A stretch of 64,000 bases of DNA from an uncultured Dorea sp. (GCA_910579015.1 CAJTRO010000004.1:1-64000), one strand, 5' to 3'; positions 33,493 through 42,115 are shown, counted from the first letter of the stretch. Notes: generated by a model not told the origin, from the sequence alone. Numbers and translations: made by a program.

Positions 33493-33724
33493 CGTCCTAC
33501 AAGTTGCAGAGTGAGACTTGTATCCGATTATTTTATTTCATTGTTAGATTCATGTTAATTCTTATTTTAGGGAGTTCTATGCCGGATCGGCAGAAATTCA
33601 CGAAACAAGTTGATGGTTAGTAAAGTAAAAGATCACGAAACAGTGTGATGGGTACGGAAAGGGATGATTATGAAACAGAGTGAAGATTAAGAAAGCATAA
33701 GGAATCAGGCAGGAGGGATAGTAT

Positions 33725-35104
33725 GTGAGCGGCAGAAGTCTGGTGATATGTGATCAGGAGGAAGGATATGCGGCGGCATTTGCCGTATTTTTGATGAAGA
33801 AGAAGGAATTTGCTTTTCAGGTACAGGTGTGCAATGATTTTGCGCAGGTGAGGGCAGTGATGAAGGAGCATCCGATTGATATTCTTCTGATAGGAGGAAA
33901 TTATCCTGCGGGAGAATACGAGGAGCTTCAGGCGGACAGGCTGTTTATTCTCAGGGAGACGGGCGGGACAGAGGCCGAGGAGAATGTGATCTATAAGTAC
34001 CAGTCCGGGGAAGCGATCTTGTCATCGATCGTCTGCCAATGCAGTAAGGAGGATACGGCAAGGGATATATTCTTCCATACCGTAAAGAGCAGACATATTC
34101 GAATCATCGGCGTCTTTTCGCCGGTACACAGAAGCGGTAAGACCACCTATGCACTGCGGACCGGGCAGGAACTGGCCGTGTCGGAGAATGTATTGTATCT
34201 CAATATGGAGATTTATGGTGGTATTGGGGGACATTTTCCGAAAGAAGGCCATACACTGGCGGACGCACTGTATTATGCGAAGCAGGAGAGCGGGAGCTTA
34301 GGAATGAGGCTGACAGCGTTGGTGAAGCATATGGGAGCGCTGGATTATCTGCTTCCGGTGAGAGTATCGGAAGATATCAAGTCTGTTACGCTGGAAGAAT
34401 GGACCGGATTGCTCCATCAGATTGCAGAGCAGAGTATCTATGACGTGCTGATTCTGGATATCGACGAAGGGCTTGGGGATGTATATGGGATTCTCCGGAT
34501 GTGTACGGAGATCCATGTCCCGACGGCCAGGGATGCGGCCGCGAAGTCAAAGCTTTCGCAGATGGAGGAAGAACTGCACCTTCTGGGGTACGATGATGTG
34601 AAGAAAAAGATGGTTAAGAAGCCGAATCTGGCCGGGCAGGTGGGTGTCGGTACGGCTGGTGCCGGGAGAAGAACGCAAGGAGAATCGGGTAAGTATGGGA
34701 ATGACGGTATTGACAGAGCAAGGGGAAGAGCAGGGAGAAGAGCATGTGGAGAACTGGATAAGTCCGGGAATGAGAGCGTTGACAGAGCAGGGAGAAGAGT
34801 GTGTGGAGGACTGGATAAGTCCGGGAATGACGGCGTTGACAGAGCAGGGAGAAGAGTGTGTGGAGAATCGGATAATCTCGGGAATGACGGTATTGACAGA
34901 GCTAGGAGAAGAGTGTGTGGAGAATCGCATAATCTTGGGAATGACGGTATTGAAAGGACTAGGAGAAGAGTGTATGGAGAACCGGATAATCTCGGAAATG
35001 ACGGTATTGAAAGGGCGGGGAGAAGGAGGAGAGGGGAAGCCGGGGGTGAGAATGGCAGGATGGCGGGGATGAAGAGAAGGATGAGAAAGGAGCCGGAGGT
35101 ATGA
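33725..35104 (+). CDS. tadZ: TadZ/CpaE-like pilus localisation ATPase with repeat tail
   Basis: A 459-residue protein that opens the Tad operon. Residues 1-130 resemble a receiver-like domain; residues about 135-300 are a MinD/ParA-type ATPase domain (IIGVFSPVHRSGKTTYAL as a deviant Walker A, DVLILDIDEG as Walker B). In other bacteria TadZ places the pilus at the cell pole. From about residue 318 to 440 the protein is an array of six 19-residue units of the type GESDNLGNDGIDRARRRVC, not part of the usual family. The start is GTG with GGAGG upstream. The stop overlaps the next start (ATGA). Confidence 0.85.
   Translation: MSGRSLVICDQEEGYAAAFAVFLMKKKEFAFQVQVCNDFAQVRAVMKEHPIDILLIGGNYPAGEYEELQADRLFILRETGGTEAEENVIYKYQSGEAILSSIVCQCSKEDTARDIFFHTVKSRHIRIIGVFSPVHRSGKTTYALRTGQELAVSENVLYLNMEIYGGIGGHFPKEGHTLADALYYAKQESGSLGMRLTALVKHMGALDYLLPVRVSEDIKSVTLEEWTGLLHQIAEQSIYDVLILDIDEGLGDVYGILRMCTEIHVPTARDAAAKSKLSQMEEELHLLGYDDVKKKMVKKPNLAGQVGVGTAGAGRRTQGESGKYGNDGIDRARGRAGRRACGELDKSGNESVDRAGRRVCGGLDKSGNDGVDRAGRRVCGESDNLGNDGIDRARRRVCGESHNLGNDGIERTRRRVYGEPDNLGNDGIERAGRRRRGEAGGENGRMAGMKRRMRKEPEV
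34678..35040 (+). repeat. 57-bp tandem repeats in the tadZ 3' end
   Basis: Six units of 57 bp (the first is longer by 12 bp) encode the 19-residue repeats, for example GELDKSGNESVDRAGRRVC. Because 57 is a multiple of three and the units lack stops, other frames on both strands stay open here and give long spurious open frames. Confidence 0.85.
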
Positions 35105-36306
35105 TTGCCCCGGAACAGCTTCATGCCAGGATTCTGGAAGAGCTGGACATGACGCGTGAGATTGAGGATGAAGAGCTGACACGGCTGATCTATCAGGTGC
35201 TTTCGGAGGCTTCAAAACAGGAGTATCTGTCTCTTGCGGAGAAATCGGCGCTTGGCAGGGAATTATTCAATGCATTTCGGAAGCTTGATCTGCTCCAGGA
35301 GTTTCTGGAGGATGAGACGATCACGGAGGTTATGATCAACGGGACGCAGAATATCTTCTATGAGAAAGACGGAAGAATCTTGCAGTCAGACAGAAGATTT
35401 ATCTCAAGAGATAAGCTGGAGGATGTGGTACAGCAGATTGCGGCGGGTTCTAACCGGCTGGTAAATGAAGCCTCTCCCATTGTGGATGCAAGGCTTCCGG
35501 ACGGATCCAGAGTGAATATAGTTCTGGCGCCTGTGGCGCTGGATGGTCCGATCGTGACAATACGAAAATTTTCAAAAGAGGCAATTACCATGCGTCAGCT
35601 GATTGCGTGGAATTCCATCAGCAGTGAAGTATCAGGATTTCTTGCCAGTCTTGTGGCGGCCGGATACAACATATTCATAAGTGGGGGGACCGGCTCTGGA
35701 AAGACCACTTTCTTAAATGCCTTATCGCAGTATATTCCCAAGACAGAGAGAATCATTACCATCGAGGACAATGCGGAGTTAAAGATCCAGGGTGTTCCCA
35801 ATCTGGTGAGACTGGAAGCCAGAAATGCTAACGTAGAAGGGGCTGGTGCGGTCACAATCCGGGATCTGATCAAGTCGGCGCTTCGTATGAGGCCGGACAG
35901 GATCATCGTGGGCGAGGTGCGGTCGGCGGAAGCGATTGATATGCTTCAGGCTCTGAACACAGGGCATGACGGTTCCCTGAGTACAGGTCATGCCAACAGT
36001 CCGGCGGATATGCTGGGGCGTCTGGAGACCATGGTGCTCATGGGGATGGACCTGCCTCTTTGTGCCATACAGAGGCAGATTGCCTCGGGGATTGATGTGA
36101 TCGTGCATCTGGGACGGCTAAGAGACAAGAGCAGGAAGCTTCTGGAGGTAACGGAGATATTGGGATACCAGATGGGAGAAATCTGTTTGCAGACGTTGTA
36201 CAAGTATGTGGAAACGGGGGAAAAGGATGGGAAGATTCAGGGAGAATGGAAGAAAGAGCAGGAACTTGTGCACAGAGAAAAGCTGTTGGCGGCAGGATAT
36301 CACTAG
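35101..36306 (+). CDS. tadA: TadA/CpaF-type secretion ATPase
   Basis: A 401-residue type II/IV secretion ATPase that powers Flp pilus assembly. Walker A is GGTGSGKT (residues 195-202). Other family boxes are NITIEDNAEL-like IITIEDNAELKI, GEVRSAEAIDMLQALNTGHDGSLSTGHANS (Walker B and His box) and an N-terminal domain with VNEASPIVDARLPDGSR. It starts in an ATGA overlap with tadZ. It would form a cytoplasmic hexamer beneath the TadB/TadC membrane platform. Confidence 0.94.
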   Translation: MIAPEQLHARILEELDMTREIEDEELTRLIYQVLSEASKQEYLSLAEKSALGRELFNAFRKLDLLQEFLEDETITEVMINGTQNIFYEKDGRILQSDRRFISRDKLEDVVQQIAAGSNRLVNEASPIVDARLPDGSRVNIVLAPVALDGPIVTIRKFSKEAITMRQLIAWNSISSEVSGFLASLVAAGYNIFISGGTGSGKTTFLNALSQYIPKTERIITIEDNAELKIQGVPNLVRLEARNANVEGAGAVTIRDLIKSALRMRPDRIIVGEVRSAEAIDMLQALNTGHDGSLSTGHANSPADMLGRLETMVLMGMDLPLCAIQRQIASGIDVIVHLGRLRDKSRKLLEVTEILGYQMGEICLQTLYKYVETGEKDGKIQGEWKKEQELVHREKLLAAGYH

Positions 36307-36328
36307 GAAGGAGCACATCTGGAATGCC

Positions 36329-37015
36329 ATGAGGGCGGCGGGGGTTACGCTTATCACTGCATGGCTGTATTACAGGTCTTTCTGGATGGCAGTACCATTG
36401 CTGCCGATTCTGTTATGGCATCTGCATATGATGGAAGAAGAGGGGGCAAGAAAGAAGGAGGCAGAATTTCAAGCGCAGTTTAAGGAGGCGGTACTGTCAG
36501 TGTCGGCGGCCCTGAACACCGGGTATTCCGTGGAAAATGCGTTTCATGAGGCGCATAAGGAGTTAAGGCGGATCTATACGGAGGAGGACCGGATAATGAG
36601 AGAGCTTCAGATTATCACCAGACAGCTTCGGATGAATATTTCGATGGAGCAGGTGTTGGAGGAATTTGGCGTTCGACTGGGCGCCGGAGACGTAAGGAAC
36701 TTTGCGGCAGTGTTTGTATCGGCCAAGAAGAGCGGAGGCAATATGATTGCGATCATCCAGGACACGGTGAAGCAGATAGGGGATAAGATTGATGTGAAGC
36801 GGGAGATTGATATGATCCTTGCGGCGAAGAAGTATGAATTCCGCGTGATGTCGATGATCCCATATGCCATCATTGGCTATATGTCGCTGAGTTTTCCGGA
36901 ATTTATGGATAGTCTGTATGGTAATGTGCTGGGAATTGGGGTGATGACGGTATGTCTGGGAATCTATATGGGCGCTTATTATCTTGGTGTAAGGATGATA
37001 AGGATAGAAGTGTAA
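36329..37015 (+). CDS. tadB: TadB-like membrane platform protein
   Basis: A T2SSF-type protein of 229 residues from ATG 36329. Two N-terminal membrane stretches (about residues 4-32), a T2SSF cytoplasmic domain (EAVLSVSAALNTGYSVENAF; FAAVFVSAKKSGGN) and two C-terminal helices are present. The open frame extends upstream into tadA, but GGAAGGAG at 36306-36313 supports a start near 36329. It is shorter than many TadB proteins, which often carry a longer N-terminus. It overlaps the next gene by 64 bases. Confidence 0.85.
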   Translation: MRAAGVTLITAWLYYRSFWMAVPLLPILLWHLHMMEEEGARKKEAEFQAQFKEAVLSVSAALNTGYSVENAFHEAHKELRRIYTEEDRIMRELQIITRQLRMNISMEQVLEEFGVRLGAGDVRNFAAVFVSAKKSGGNMIAIIQDTVKQIGDKIDVKREIDMILAAKKYEFRVMSMIPYAIIGYMSLSFPEFMDSLYGNVLGIGVMTVCLGIYMGAYYLGVRMIRIEV

Positions 37016-38223
37016 AGGCGGCGGCAGTGGGAGTAACGCTCGTGGCAGGGATTCTTCTGCTGTTGGCGGATCTTGCGCATACCTTCCAGGAGACGGATGG
37101 TGTGATCAGGAGAAATGACTATGGCAAAGGAAGCAGAACGGAGGAGCTGGATGTAAAGCTTCCAGGAGAGAAAGAGCGGATTCCGGTGGAAATCGAGGTG
37201 TCAGAGCAGAGATATTCACAGGATGAGGTTCAGGAATTATTTGACAGGGCAATCCGCCGGATGGAGGAGCGGATTCTGGGGGAGAATGAGAGCCTTGACA
37301 GGATTGAATATGATATGAATCTGTTGACGGAGCTTCCAGATGAACCGGTTGAGATATCGTGGGAACTGGACCGGTATGATGTGATGAATGTCAGAGGGGA
37401 GCTTCAGGCAGATTATCTGGAAGAGGAGGGAACACTGGTTGGATTAAGTGCAGTTCTTACTTATAGCGAAGATGAGAGATGGCAGACGTTATATCAGTGC
37501 ACGGTCTGCGTGTATCCGGGAAATCCCGGGGAGGTGGACGATAGTACGGCGCAGGTACAAGAAGAATTGCAGAAGCAGGAGGAGCAGGACCGGACGCAGA
37601 AGGTTCTGCGCCTGCCGGATAAACTGCTTGGTCAGAAGGCTGTTTACTATCAGAAGATGGACAGCCGGGGCATCGTTCTCATTATCATGGCGGTGCTTAT
37701 TGGAATCCTGCTCTATGCGTTGGAGATTCAGAATCGAGGGAAGGAGCAGGAGAAGAGAAGGCAGCAGATGATTCTGGACTATCCGGAGGTCGTGAATAAG
37801 ATGACGCTTTTCATCGGGGCGGGTATGACGGTGAAACGGGCGTGGAGAAAGATTGTGGAGGATTACAGGCATCAGAAAGAACTGTGGGGAGAACGGTATG
37901 TCTATGAAGAGATGAAGAGGACGTGTTATGAGATGGAGAGCGGGCTTGCAGAGGCTGAGTGTTATGAGAATTTCGGCCGGCGCTGTGGGATACAGGTATA
38001 TATACGGTTCGGGGCGCTGTTGTCGCAGAATCTGAGAAGAGGGACGAAAGGACTGACGGAGCTTTTGAAGATGGAATCGGTCCAGGCATTTGAAGAACGA
38101 AAGGCAAGAGCGAAAAAGCTTGGAGAAGAGGCGGGGACCAAATTGCTGTTTCCGATGTTCCTGATGCTGGCAGTCGTGCTGGTAATTGTGATTGTTCCGG
38201 CATTTCTGTCGGTGCAGATATGA
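36952..38223 (+). CDS. tadC: TadC-like membrane platform protein with extra N-terminal domain
   Basis: A 423-residue protein. After a membrane helix (about residues 23-42) it has an extracytoplasmic Glu-rich region of about 190 residues. A membrane helix (about 242-260) and a T2SSF-like domain follow (VVNKMTLFIGAGMTVKRAW; ENFGRRCGIQVYIRFGALLSQNLRRGTKG), then a last helix. The large insert between the first two helices is seen in some firmicute Tad systems. It begins inside tadB, and the GTG/ATG choice near 36952 is not certain. Confidence 0.8.
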   Translation: MSGNLYGRLLSWCKDDKDRSVKAAAVGVTLVAGILLLLADLAHTFQETDGVIRRNDYGKGSRTEELDVKLPGEKERIPVEIEVSEQRYSQDEVQELFDRAIRRMEERILGENESLDRIEYDMNLLTELPDEPVEISWELDRYDVMNVRGELQADYLEEEGTLVGLSAVLTYSEDERWQTLYQCTVCVYPGNPGEVDDSTAQVQEELQKQEEQDRTQKVLRLPDKLLGQKAVYYQKMDSRGIVLIIMAVLIGILLYALEIQNRGKEQEKRRQQMILDYPEVVNKMTLFIGAGMTVKRAWRKIVEDYRHQKELWGERYVYEEMKRTCYEMESGLAEAECYENFGRRCGIQVYIRFGALLSQNLRRGTKGLTELLKMESVQAFEERKARAKKLGEEAGTKLLFPMFLMLAVVLVIVIVPAFLSVQI

Positions 38224-38410
38224 AAGCGGGGCCTGTGATGAGTGAAGTGGAGGAATGTAAATTAAGGGATGTAAAGAGGTGTAATGTGAAGTGAGAGGTG
38301 TGAAGCGGGATAATGTAAAGAGGGATGATGTAAATTGAAGAATGCAAAATGGTGTAATATAAATTAGTGTAACATAAAGCAAGGCAGTACGAACAGAAAG
38401 GAGTAGATGT
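38224..38410. other. Purine-rich degenerate repeat spacer in the Tad operon
   Basis: About 190 bases with repeated GTGTAATGTAAA / GTGATGTAAATTGAAG-like words and no stable open frame. The stretch ends in AAAGGAG (38397-38403), the ribosome binding site of the Flp pilin gene. No terminator is visible. Confidence 0.55.
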
Positions 38411-38587
38411 ATGTGGAGAATGCGATACATTGTGGAAAAGCTGCGGGAAGATGATGGGATTGGAGTGGTGGAGGTTATATTGATCCTGGTTGTTCTGATT
38501 GGGCTGGTCATCATATTCAAGTCACAGCTTACCAGTCTGGTGCAGAATATTTTTCAGAAAATCGTCAGTGAGAGTTCGGGAATTTAA
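38411..38587 (+). CDS. flp: Flp-family type IVb pilin
   Basis: A 58-residue prepilin. A short charged leader (MWRMRYIVEKLREDDG) is followed by IGVVEVILILVVLIGLVIIF, with Glu five residues after the likely cleavage Gly, as in Flp pilins. AAAGGAG lies seven bases before the ATG. It sits between the TadA/B/C genes and the TadE-like genes, the usual place for the major pilin, and the operon's own prepilin peptidase would process it. Confidence 0.85.
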   Translation: MWRMRYIVEKLREDDGIGVVEVILILVVLIGLVIIFKSQLTSLVQNIFQKIVSESSGI

Positions 38588-39944
38588 GGGAGAAGTAACG
38601 GCATATCTGAGTCTTGTATTTATTCTGCTGGTGACATTTATCGGAGGGATGATAGAAAGCGCGTCAATTCAGAATGCGAAGAACTACCAGAGGGCGGATA
38701 TGAACCGGGCAATAGAGTGTGTATTTGCGGAATATCAGAAAGAATTGCTTGAGAGGTATGATATCTTTGCTCTGGACGGCAGTTATGAGACCGGCCGGTA
38801 TGTGGAACAGAACCTTTCGGACAGACTGTCATATTACGGGGCTGGCAATATGGAACATAAACTGACGAGGATTCAATTTCTGACGGACAGAGGGGGACAG
38901 GCGTTCTGCGATCAGGTCCGGGCATATGAAGAACATAAGTATGGTATTGATGCAATGAAGGATATGCTGGGAATGACTTCTGTGTGGGGGCAGCAGGAAG
39001 CTCAGGCAAAGGAATATGCCAGAGAAGAACAGGACAGCCAGGATTATCTGGAAGAGATGCTTGCCGAGAATGAAAGTGAGCTGCCTGAGACGGGAAATCC
39101 CATCTCCTGTGCGGACAGGCTTAAGCAGTCACCGATTCTGACGCTGGTGATGCCAAAGGATAAGACGGTTTCAGAGAAGCGGGTAAATGGGCAGGATATG
39201 CCGGATAGAAGAAGCAAAAATACCGGGTATGGAGAGTTTGCAGATGTGGCTGTGCAAGGAGGAAATCTCTCATCTTTATTGTTAGGAGAATACCTGCTGG
39301 AGCATTTTTCAGCCTTTACTGATGATGAACATGCCGGGACGGTGGACTATGAGGTGGAATATATTCTGGGAGGAAAGGACAGTGACAGAGAGAATCTGGA
39401 GGCTGTAGTAAAGAAGATAGTGAATCTGCGGTTTGTTCCCAATTATGCATATATACAGACGGACAGTGAGATGAAGGCGGAAGCAGAAGCGATGGCGGCG
39501 GCTCTTTGTACACTTCTTGCGGTTCCGGCGATCACAGAAGCGGCGGCCCAGGGGATTCTTCTGGCCTGGGCATATGGAGAATCGCTGATGGATCTTCGGT
39601 CCCTGCTTAAGGGCAGTAAGGTTCCTCTGGTAAAGTCAAAGGAAAGCTGGCAGTTACAGCTGTCGAAACTGATGACGCTGGGAACCGATGAAGATTGTAG
39701 TGAAGGAAGAGATGATACCGGTGGTTTGAGCTATGAAGAGTATCTTCGTATGCTTCTGTTTCTTGCAAAAAAGGAGACCGTTGCGCTCAGGGCATTGGGA
39801 ATGATTGAGCAGAATCTGCGCATGATCTGTGGTCAGACGTATTTTTGTGCAGACCTGTGTATCAGCAGGATGGAAATGCAGTCAACATGCCATCTGCGCC
39901 GGGGGATCCGGTATCAGTTTAAAACGTATTACGGGTATCGCTGA
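38568..39944 (+). CDS. DUF5702-type Tad-associated membrane protein
   Basis: About 458 residues from the likely start GTG 38568, which overlaps the Flp gene by 20 bases; an ATG at 38499 lies further inside it. A membrane segment near the N-terminus (EVTAYLSLVFILLVTFIGGMIE) has the TadG/TadE-like look. The long extracellular part has no recognisable catalytic motif. Two hydrophobic stretches occur around residues 310-345. Proteins of this type are regular members of clostridial Tad operons, but their role is not known. Confidence 0.75.
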   Translation: MRVREFKGEVTAYLSLVFILLVTFIGGMIESASIQNAKNYQRADMNRAIECVFAEYQKELLERYDIFALDGSYETGRYVEQNLSDRLSYYGAGNMEHKLTRIQFLTDRGGQAFCDQVRAYEEHKYGIDAMKDMLGMTSVWGQQEAQAKEYAREEQDSQDYLEEMLAENESELPETGNPISCADRLKQSPILTLVMPKDKTVSEKRVNGQDMPDRRSKNTGYGEFADVAVQGGNLSSLLLGEYLLEHFSAFTDDEHAGTVDYEVEYILGGKDSDRENLEAVVKKIVNLRFVPNYAYIQTDSEMKAEAEAMAAALCTLLAVPAITEAAAQGILLAWAYGESLMDLRSLLKGSKVPLVKSKESWQLQLSKLMTLGTDEDCSEGRDDTGGLSYEEYLRMLLFLAKKETVALRALGMIEQNLRMICGQTYFCADLCISRMEMQSTCHLRRGIRYQFKTYYGYR

Positions 39945-39964
39945 TGCGCCGCCTGTATGAAATC

Positions 39965-40125
39965 AGAGGCAGAGACAGATGTCCTTTTGGATATCTATGC
40001 TATTCCTTATAAAACAGACGAAAATAAAAAAAGAAAGGAGACGGATTCGTACCATGAATAGTAAAACACTCCCCATACAATCTATCTATTTTAATTTGTT
40101 CAAAAGGACATCTGTCTCTGCCTCT
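39965..40125. repeat. Perfect 25-bp inverted repeat bracketing a TadE-like start
   Basis: Arm one is 39965-39989 and arm two is 40101-40125; they are exact reverse complements (core GGCAGAGACAGATG). Weaker pairing extends four bases inward. The 111-base interior holds the ribosome binding site AAAGGAG and the ATG of the TadE-like gene, and arm two is coding (KRTSVSAS). Confidence 0.9.
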
Positions 40126-40872
40126 AAGAAAAAAGATACAAACGGAAGTATCACGATAGAAGCAGCGCTGGCTGTACCGATATTTTTTCTGGTGGTGGTC
40201 AGCCTTCTGTACCTGATGGAGATTATGGCGCTCCGTACATCCGTAAGGTGCGGATTGCAGTATGCCGGTAAAAACGCCGCGGGGGAGGCGTATACTGTGA
40301 CTGCGGTGATGCCGTCACAGCTGGAAAAGGATGTGATCCATGCAATCGGTGCAGACCGTCTGGAGCGGAGTATCATACTGGGAGGATGTAATGGGATACG
40401 CTGTGATGAATCCAGGGTTTCTCTGCGGACAGGAATTGGGAAACTGACGGCATCCTATCAGATCCGTCTGCCGGTTTTGCTCTTTAAGGTTCCTCCGATA
40501 GAATACAGAGAAGAAATACGGATTAAGGTGTGGAGCGGATATGAGAAGGAAGGTTTTTTGACGGACGATGAAGAGACTGTATATATTACAGAGACTGGTC
40601 TGGTTTATCACAGGGATTATCATTGTACACACCTGGAGTTGTCAATCCGCATGGTGTCATCTGCGGAGCTTGAGAGTTTGCGGAATAACAGCGGGGGCAG
40701 ATATTATCCGTGCGGGCAGTGTGTGAGACTGGGGAAAAATGGCGTGTATATTACGAATACAGGCGACAGATATCACAGTTCCCTGTCTTGCAGCGGCCTG
40801 AAACGGACAATCTATGCAGTACCGGTGTCAGAAGCTGTTGGAAGGAGGGCGTGTTCCAGATGTGGGAAATAA
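40054..40872 (+). CDS. TadE-like pseudopilin with two C-terminal Cys motifs
   Basis: A 272-residue protein from ATG 40054 (AAAGGAGACGG upstream); upstream in-frame codons belong to the first arm of the inverted repeat. The pseudopilin segment is GSITIEAALAVPIFFLVVVSLLYLM (residues about 33-57), with the TadE-type Glu. The C-terminal 100 residues hold two related modules of the form VYITxTGxxYHxxxxCxxL...GxxxCxxC (YYPCGQC and ACSRCG), a likely zinc-ribbon-like or disulfide pair. The next gene starts inside its end. Confidence 0.82.
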   Translation: MNSKTLPIQSIYFNLFKRTSVSASKKKDTNGSITIEAALAVPIFFLVVVSLLYLMEIMALRTSVRCGLQYAGKNAAGEAYTVTAVMPSQLEKDVIHAIGADRLERSIILGGCNGIRCDESRVSLRTGIGKLTASYQIRLPVLLFKVPPIEYREEIRIKVWSGYEKEGFLTDDEETVYITETGLVYHRDYHCTHLELSIRMVSSAELESLRNNSGGRYYPCGQCVRLGKNGVYITNTGDRYHSSLSCSGLKRTIYAVPVSEAVGRRACSRCGK

Positions 40873-41285
40873 GCCAGATTATGTGCGTGGGAATATTGGC
40901 GGGCTTGTCTGTTGTGGATATAAGATTTCGGAGGATTCCGGTAAATATCCTGATATTGATTAATCTTATGGCGTTAGGCTATCAGCTGTTCATAAGGCAA
41001 GAGGACCGCTGGCTGGTCATGGGCGGAATCTGTGCGGGCGCGGTGTTTCTGATAATCAGTAAAGCGACCAGAGAAGGGCTGGGCTATGGGGACAGCTGGG
41101 GTGTTCTGATAATGGGGATATATCTTGGAATATGGGGGCTGATTGAGGTGCTTACTGGAGCATTCCTTATACTTGCAGCGGTTTCGATGATATGCCTGGC
41201 AAGGAAGAAGATGTCCAGAAAATGCAGACTTCCATTCTATCCTTTTCTGGCGGCCGGATATATTCTGAAGCTTCTGCTGTACTGA
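40860..41285 (+). CDS. Type IV prepilin peptidase (A24, TadV/CpaA-like)
   Basis: About 141 residues from ATG 40860, overlapping the previous stop. The two catalytic aspartates are seen in SVVDIRFRRIP and GYGD. Five or so hydrophobic segments are present. It is the short form without the N-methylase domain, as in other TadV/CpaA enzymes. It should process the Flp pilin and the TadE-like pseudopilins encoded around it. Confidence 0.88.
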   Translation: MWEISQIMCVGILAGLSVVDIRFRRIPVNILILINLMALGYQLFIRQEDRWLVMGGICAGAVFLIISKATREGLGYGDSWGVLIMGIYLGIWGLIEVLTGAFLILAAVSMICLARKKMSRKCRLPFYPFLAAGYILKLLLY

Positions 41286-41455
41286 ACAATGTTTTATCCT
41301 ACAGCCGGAAAAAAAGGAAGAGACAGAAGAAGTCTGAATATTTTGTTGTACTGAATAATGTTCTATATCATAGTCGGATGTGAAAAAAGAAACAGAAGTA
41401 TTCTGATGTCCTGAGCAATTTTTATCTTACAGCCAGATGTAGAAGAAAGAGCCAG
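41279..41455 (+). repeat. Three degenerate direct repeats after the prepilin peptidase gene
   Basis: Three related copies of about 60-66 bases begin with GTACTGAACAATGTTTTATC, GTACTGAATAATGTTCTATA and TCCTGAGCAATTTTTATC. The first overlaps the last codons of the upstream gene. They look like duplicated gene-end sequence that has drifted. Confidence 0.65.
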
Positions 41456-41956
41456 ATGAAACGGAGAAAGGAAAAGGAGAAAGAAAGGCAAAAAAGGCGC
41501 GGGAGATGGAACAGTAAAATGGATGAATATAAGGGTAAATATAAGTATAAATATAAGGGCGGATGTAAGATGCAGGGAAGTATGACTGTGGAAATGTCAT
41601 TTCTTATGCCGATGATTCTGTTCCTGATTATGGAATGTATTCTGGCGGTATTCTATTATCACGATAAAAATATTCTGTCGGGAGCGGCATATGAGACGGC
41701 GGTGGCGGGCAGTACGAAGGCAAGAGAGAAGGACGGTGTGAAAGAAGGAGAATTGGAAACACTTTTCTATCAGAGAGCAAGAAATAAATGTGTCTTATTT
41801 GCCACACCGCAGGTAACAGTTCGTGTGAAAGAAGATGAAATCGAGGTCAGGGCGAGCGCCTCCAGAAAATATATGAAGGTATCCATTGTGAAGAAAGCGG
41901 CGGTTACAAAGCCGGAAGAACATATCCGAGACCTCAGAAGACTGAACGGATTGTAG
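41456..41956 (+). CDS. TadE-like pseudopilin (second)
   Basis: A small TadE-family protein of up to 166 residues. The pseudopilin helix is GSMTVEMSFLMPMILFLIM, preceded by a Lys/Tyr-rich leader (KGKYKYKYKGG). The start is uncertain: ATG 41456, 41519 or 41570 are all in frame, and none has a perfect Shine-Dalgarno. About 85 residues follow the helix, with a beta-like end. It is probably a minor pilin of the Tad system. Confidence 0.78.
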   Translation: MKRRKEKEKERQKRRGRWNSKMDEYKGKYKYKYKGGCKMQGSMTVEMSFLMPMILFLIMECILAVFYYHDKNILSGAAYETAVAGSTKAREKDGVKEGELETLFYQRARNKCVLFATPQVTVRVKEDEIEVRASASRKYMKVSIVKKAAVTKPEEHIRDLRRLNGL

Positions 41957-41983
41957 AGACATTGTACAAGGCCGGTTTGACGG

Positions 41984-42115
41984 ATGAAGGAAAAGATAGA
42001 GGCGTGGACAGGCAGATTGAGCCAGACACATAAGGACGAGGCAGTGAGGATGCAGGAAAAGATAGAGCATAGACTGGAAGATTTGAGCGAAGGGAGGCGG
42101 GAAAGTGGAACGTAA
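41984..42115 (+). CDS. Possible 43-residue coupled peptide
   Basis: A short frame (MKEKIEAWTGRLSQ to RRESGT) fills the gap between the TadE-like gene and the next gene and overlaps the latter's GTG start by 11 bases. It is helical and charged. It has no ribosome binding site of its own, so it may be chance. Confidence 0.25.
   Translation: MKEKIEAWTGRLSQTHKDEAVRMQEKIEHRLEDLSEGRRESGT

Noticed and set aside
34678..35040. Possible CRISPR array
   Set aside because: Units are adjacent with no unique spacers, are coding, and have no cas genes nearby. The same reasoning excludes the 43-bp repeats at 31534-31686.
34438..35215. Long open frames on the minus strand, and a second plus-strand frame at 34644-35072, across the tadZ repeats
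   Set aside because: They exist because a stop-free 57-bp unit is repeated in phase; they have no ribosome binding sites, and the tadZ frame continues from a clear ATPase domain.
39979..40053. 25-codon upstream extension of the TadE-like protein
   Set aside because: It begins inside the inverted-repeat arm without a ribosome binding site; ATG 40054 has AAAGGAGACGG.
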